Assembly: GCA_937872325.1 (NCBI GenBank)
Contig: CALMSN010000145.1
Span: forward strand, 1-36,963
Reading direction: 5' to 3'
Length of the DNA: 36,963 nt
Source: an uncultured Xanthobacter sp.
GTDB taxonomy: Bacteria; Pseudomonadota; Alphaproteobacteria; Rhizobiales; Xanthobacteraceae
Position 1 is the stretch's first letter. Each line of letters starts with the position of its first letter. This document shows, in pieces, positions 36,938 through 36,963 of this stretch. The position numbers and the translations under genes were made by a program. The notes under the pieces were generated by a model. The model was not told the origin of the DNA. It made no database searches and was given only the letters and a program-made list of their open reading frames with translations.

Positions 36938-36963
36938 GATTTTCAACAGCCCGCAATCGGCTT

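Overview
The window is a stretch of GC-rich bacterial chromosome and looks like core genome of an alphaproteobacterium, most likely order Hyphomicrobiales (possibly Xanthobacteraceae-like). That placement is an inference from the order hisH-hisA-hisF-hisE-coaA with separate hisE, the fused indolepyruvate oxidoreductase, the twin-transmembrane/cobalamin-adenosyltransferase/ETF neighbourhood, and short GCTCTAG-type intergenic repeats. I see no phage, plasmid, transposase, CRISPR, rRNA or tRNA gene. All genes share the same strong G/C third-position bias, so nothing stands out as recently acquired.

Layout. 1-3830 (+): end of a small gene, then histidine biosynthesis hisH, hisA, hisF, hisE and pantothenate kinase coaA, tightly packed. 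3965-5056 (+): secreted polysaccharide deacetylase with a clear terminator. 5125-6021: a gene-poor gap with diverged repeats. 6022-7416 (-): MltB-type lytic transglycosylase. 7737-8636 (+): galU. 8840-10482 (+): DUF1007 protein and a nickel/cobalt exporter-type permease with overlapping ends. 10671-14156 (+): fused indolepyruvate ferredoxin oxidoreductase. 14349-16679 (+): tex. 17168-18834 (+): small membrane/secreted protein overlapping a trypsin-like protease. 19187-19486 (-): two-helix membrane protein. 19749-21261 (+): TspO, a HIG1-like twin-transmembrane protein, and a PduO-type cobalamin adenosyltransferase. A bidirectional terminator at 21406-21439 separates these from the convergent hbd, etfA, etfB (-). 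24559-26953 (-): rhomboid protease and an acetyl/succinyl-CoA:CoA transferase. 26954-28112: a gap with a tandem repeat of about 250 bp. 28113-29462 (+): ClC chloride/proton antiporter. 29869-32921 (+): cytochrome bd oxidase cydA, cydB and an enlarged cydX. 33299-33574 (+): small periplasmic protein. 33659-34279 (-): glutathione S-transferase. 34733-35191 (+): YbaK-type deacylase. 35366-36886 (-): aldehyde dehydrogenase behind a convincing sigma-54 promoter.

The metabolic genes fit an aerobic or microaerobic heterotroph. ETF, hydroxybutyryl-CoA dehydrogenase, CoA transferase, indolepyruvate oxidoreductase and aldehyde dehydrogenase handle acyl-CoA, amino-acid and alcohol carbon. Cytochrome bd supplies a high-affinity oxidase. 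Deacetylase, transglycosylase and GalU serve the envelope.

I did not find a clearly new multi-gene system. The observations most worth following are: an unusual CydX with an extra N-terminal membrane helix; a -24/-12 promoter for the aldehyde dehydrogenase; three long perfect inverted repeats that all have an 11-nt spacer; a tandem ~250-bp intergenic repeat with a diverged relative 22 kb away; and an arginine next to the catalytic motif of HisH. All coordinates and alignments were made by eye.
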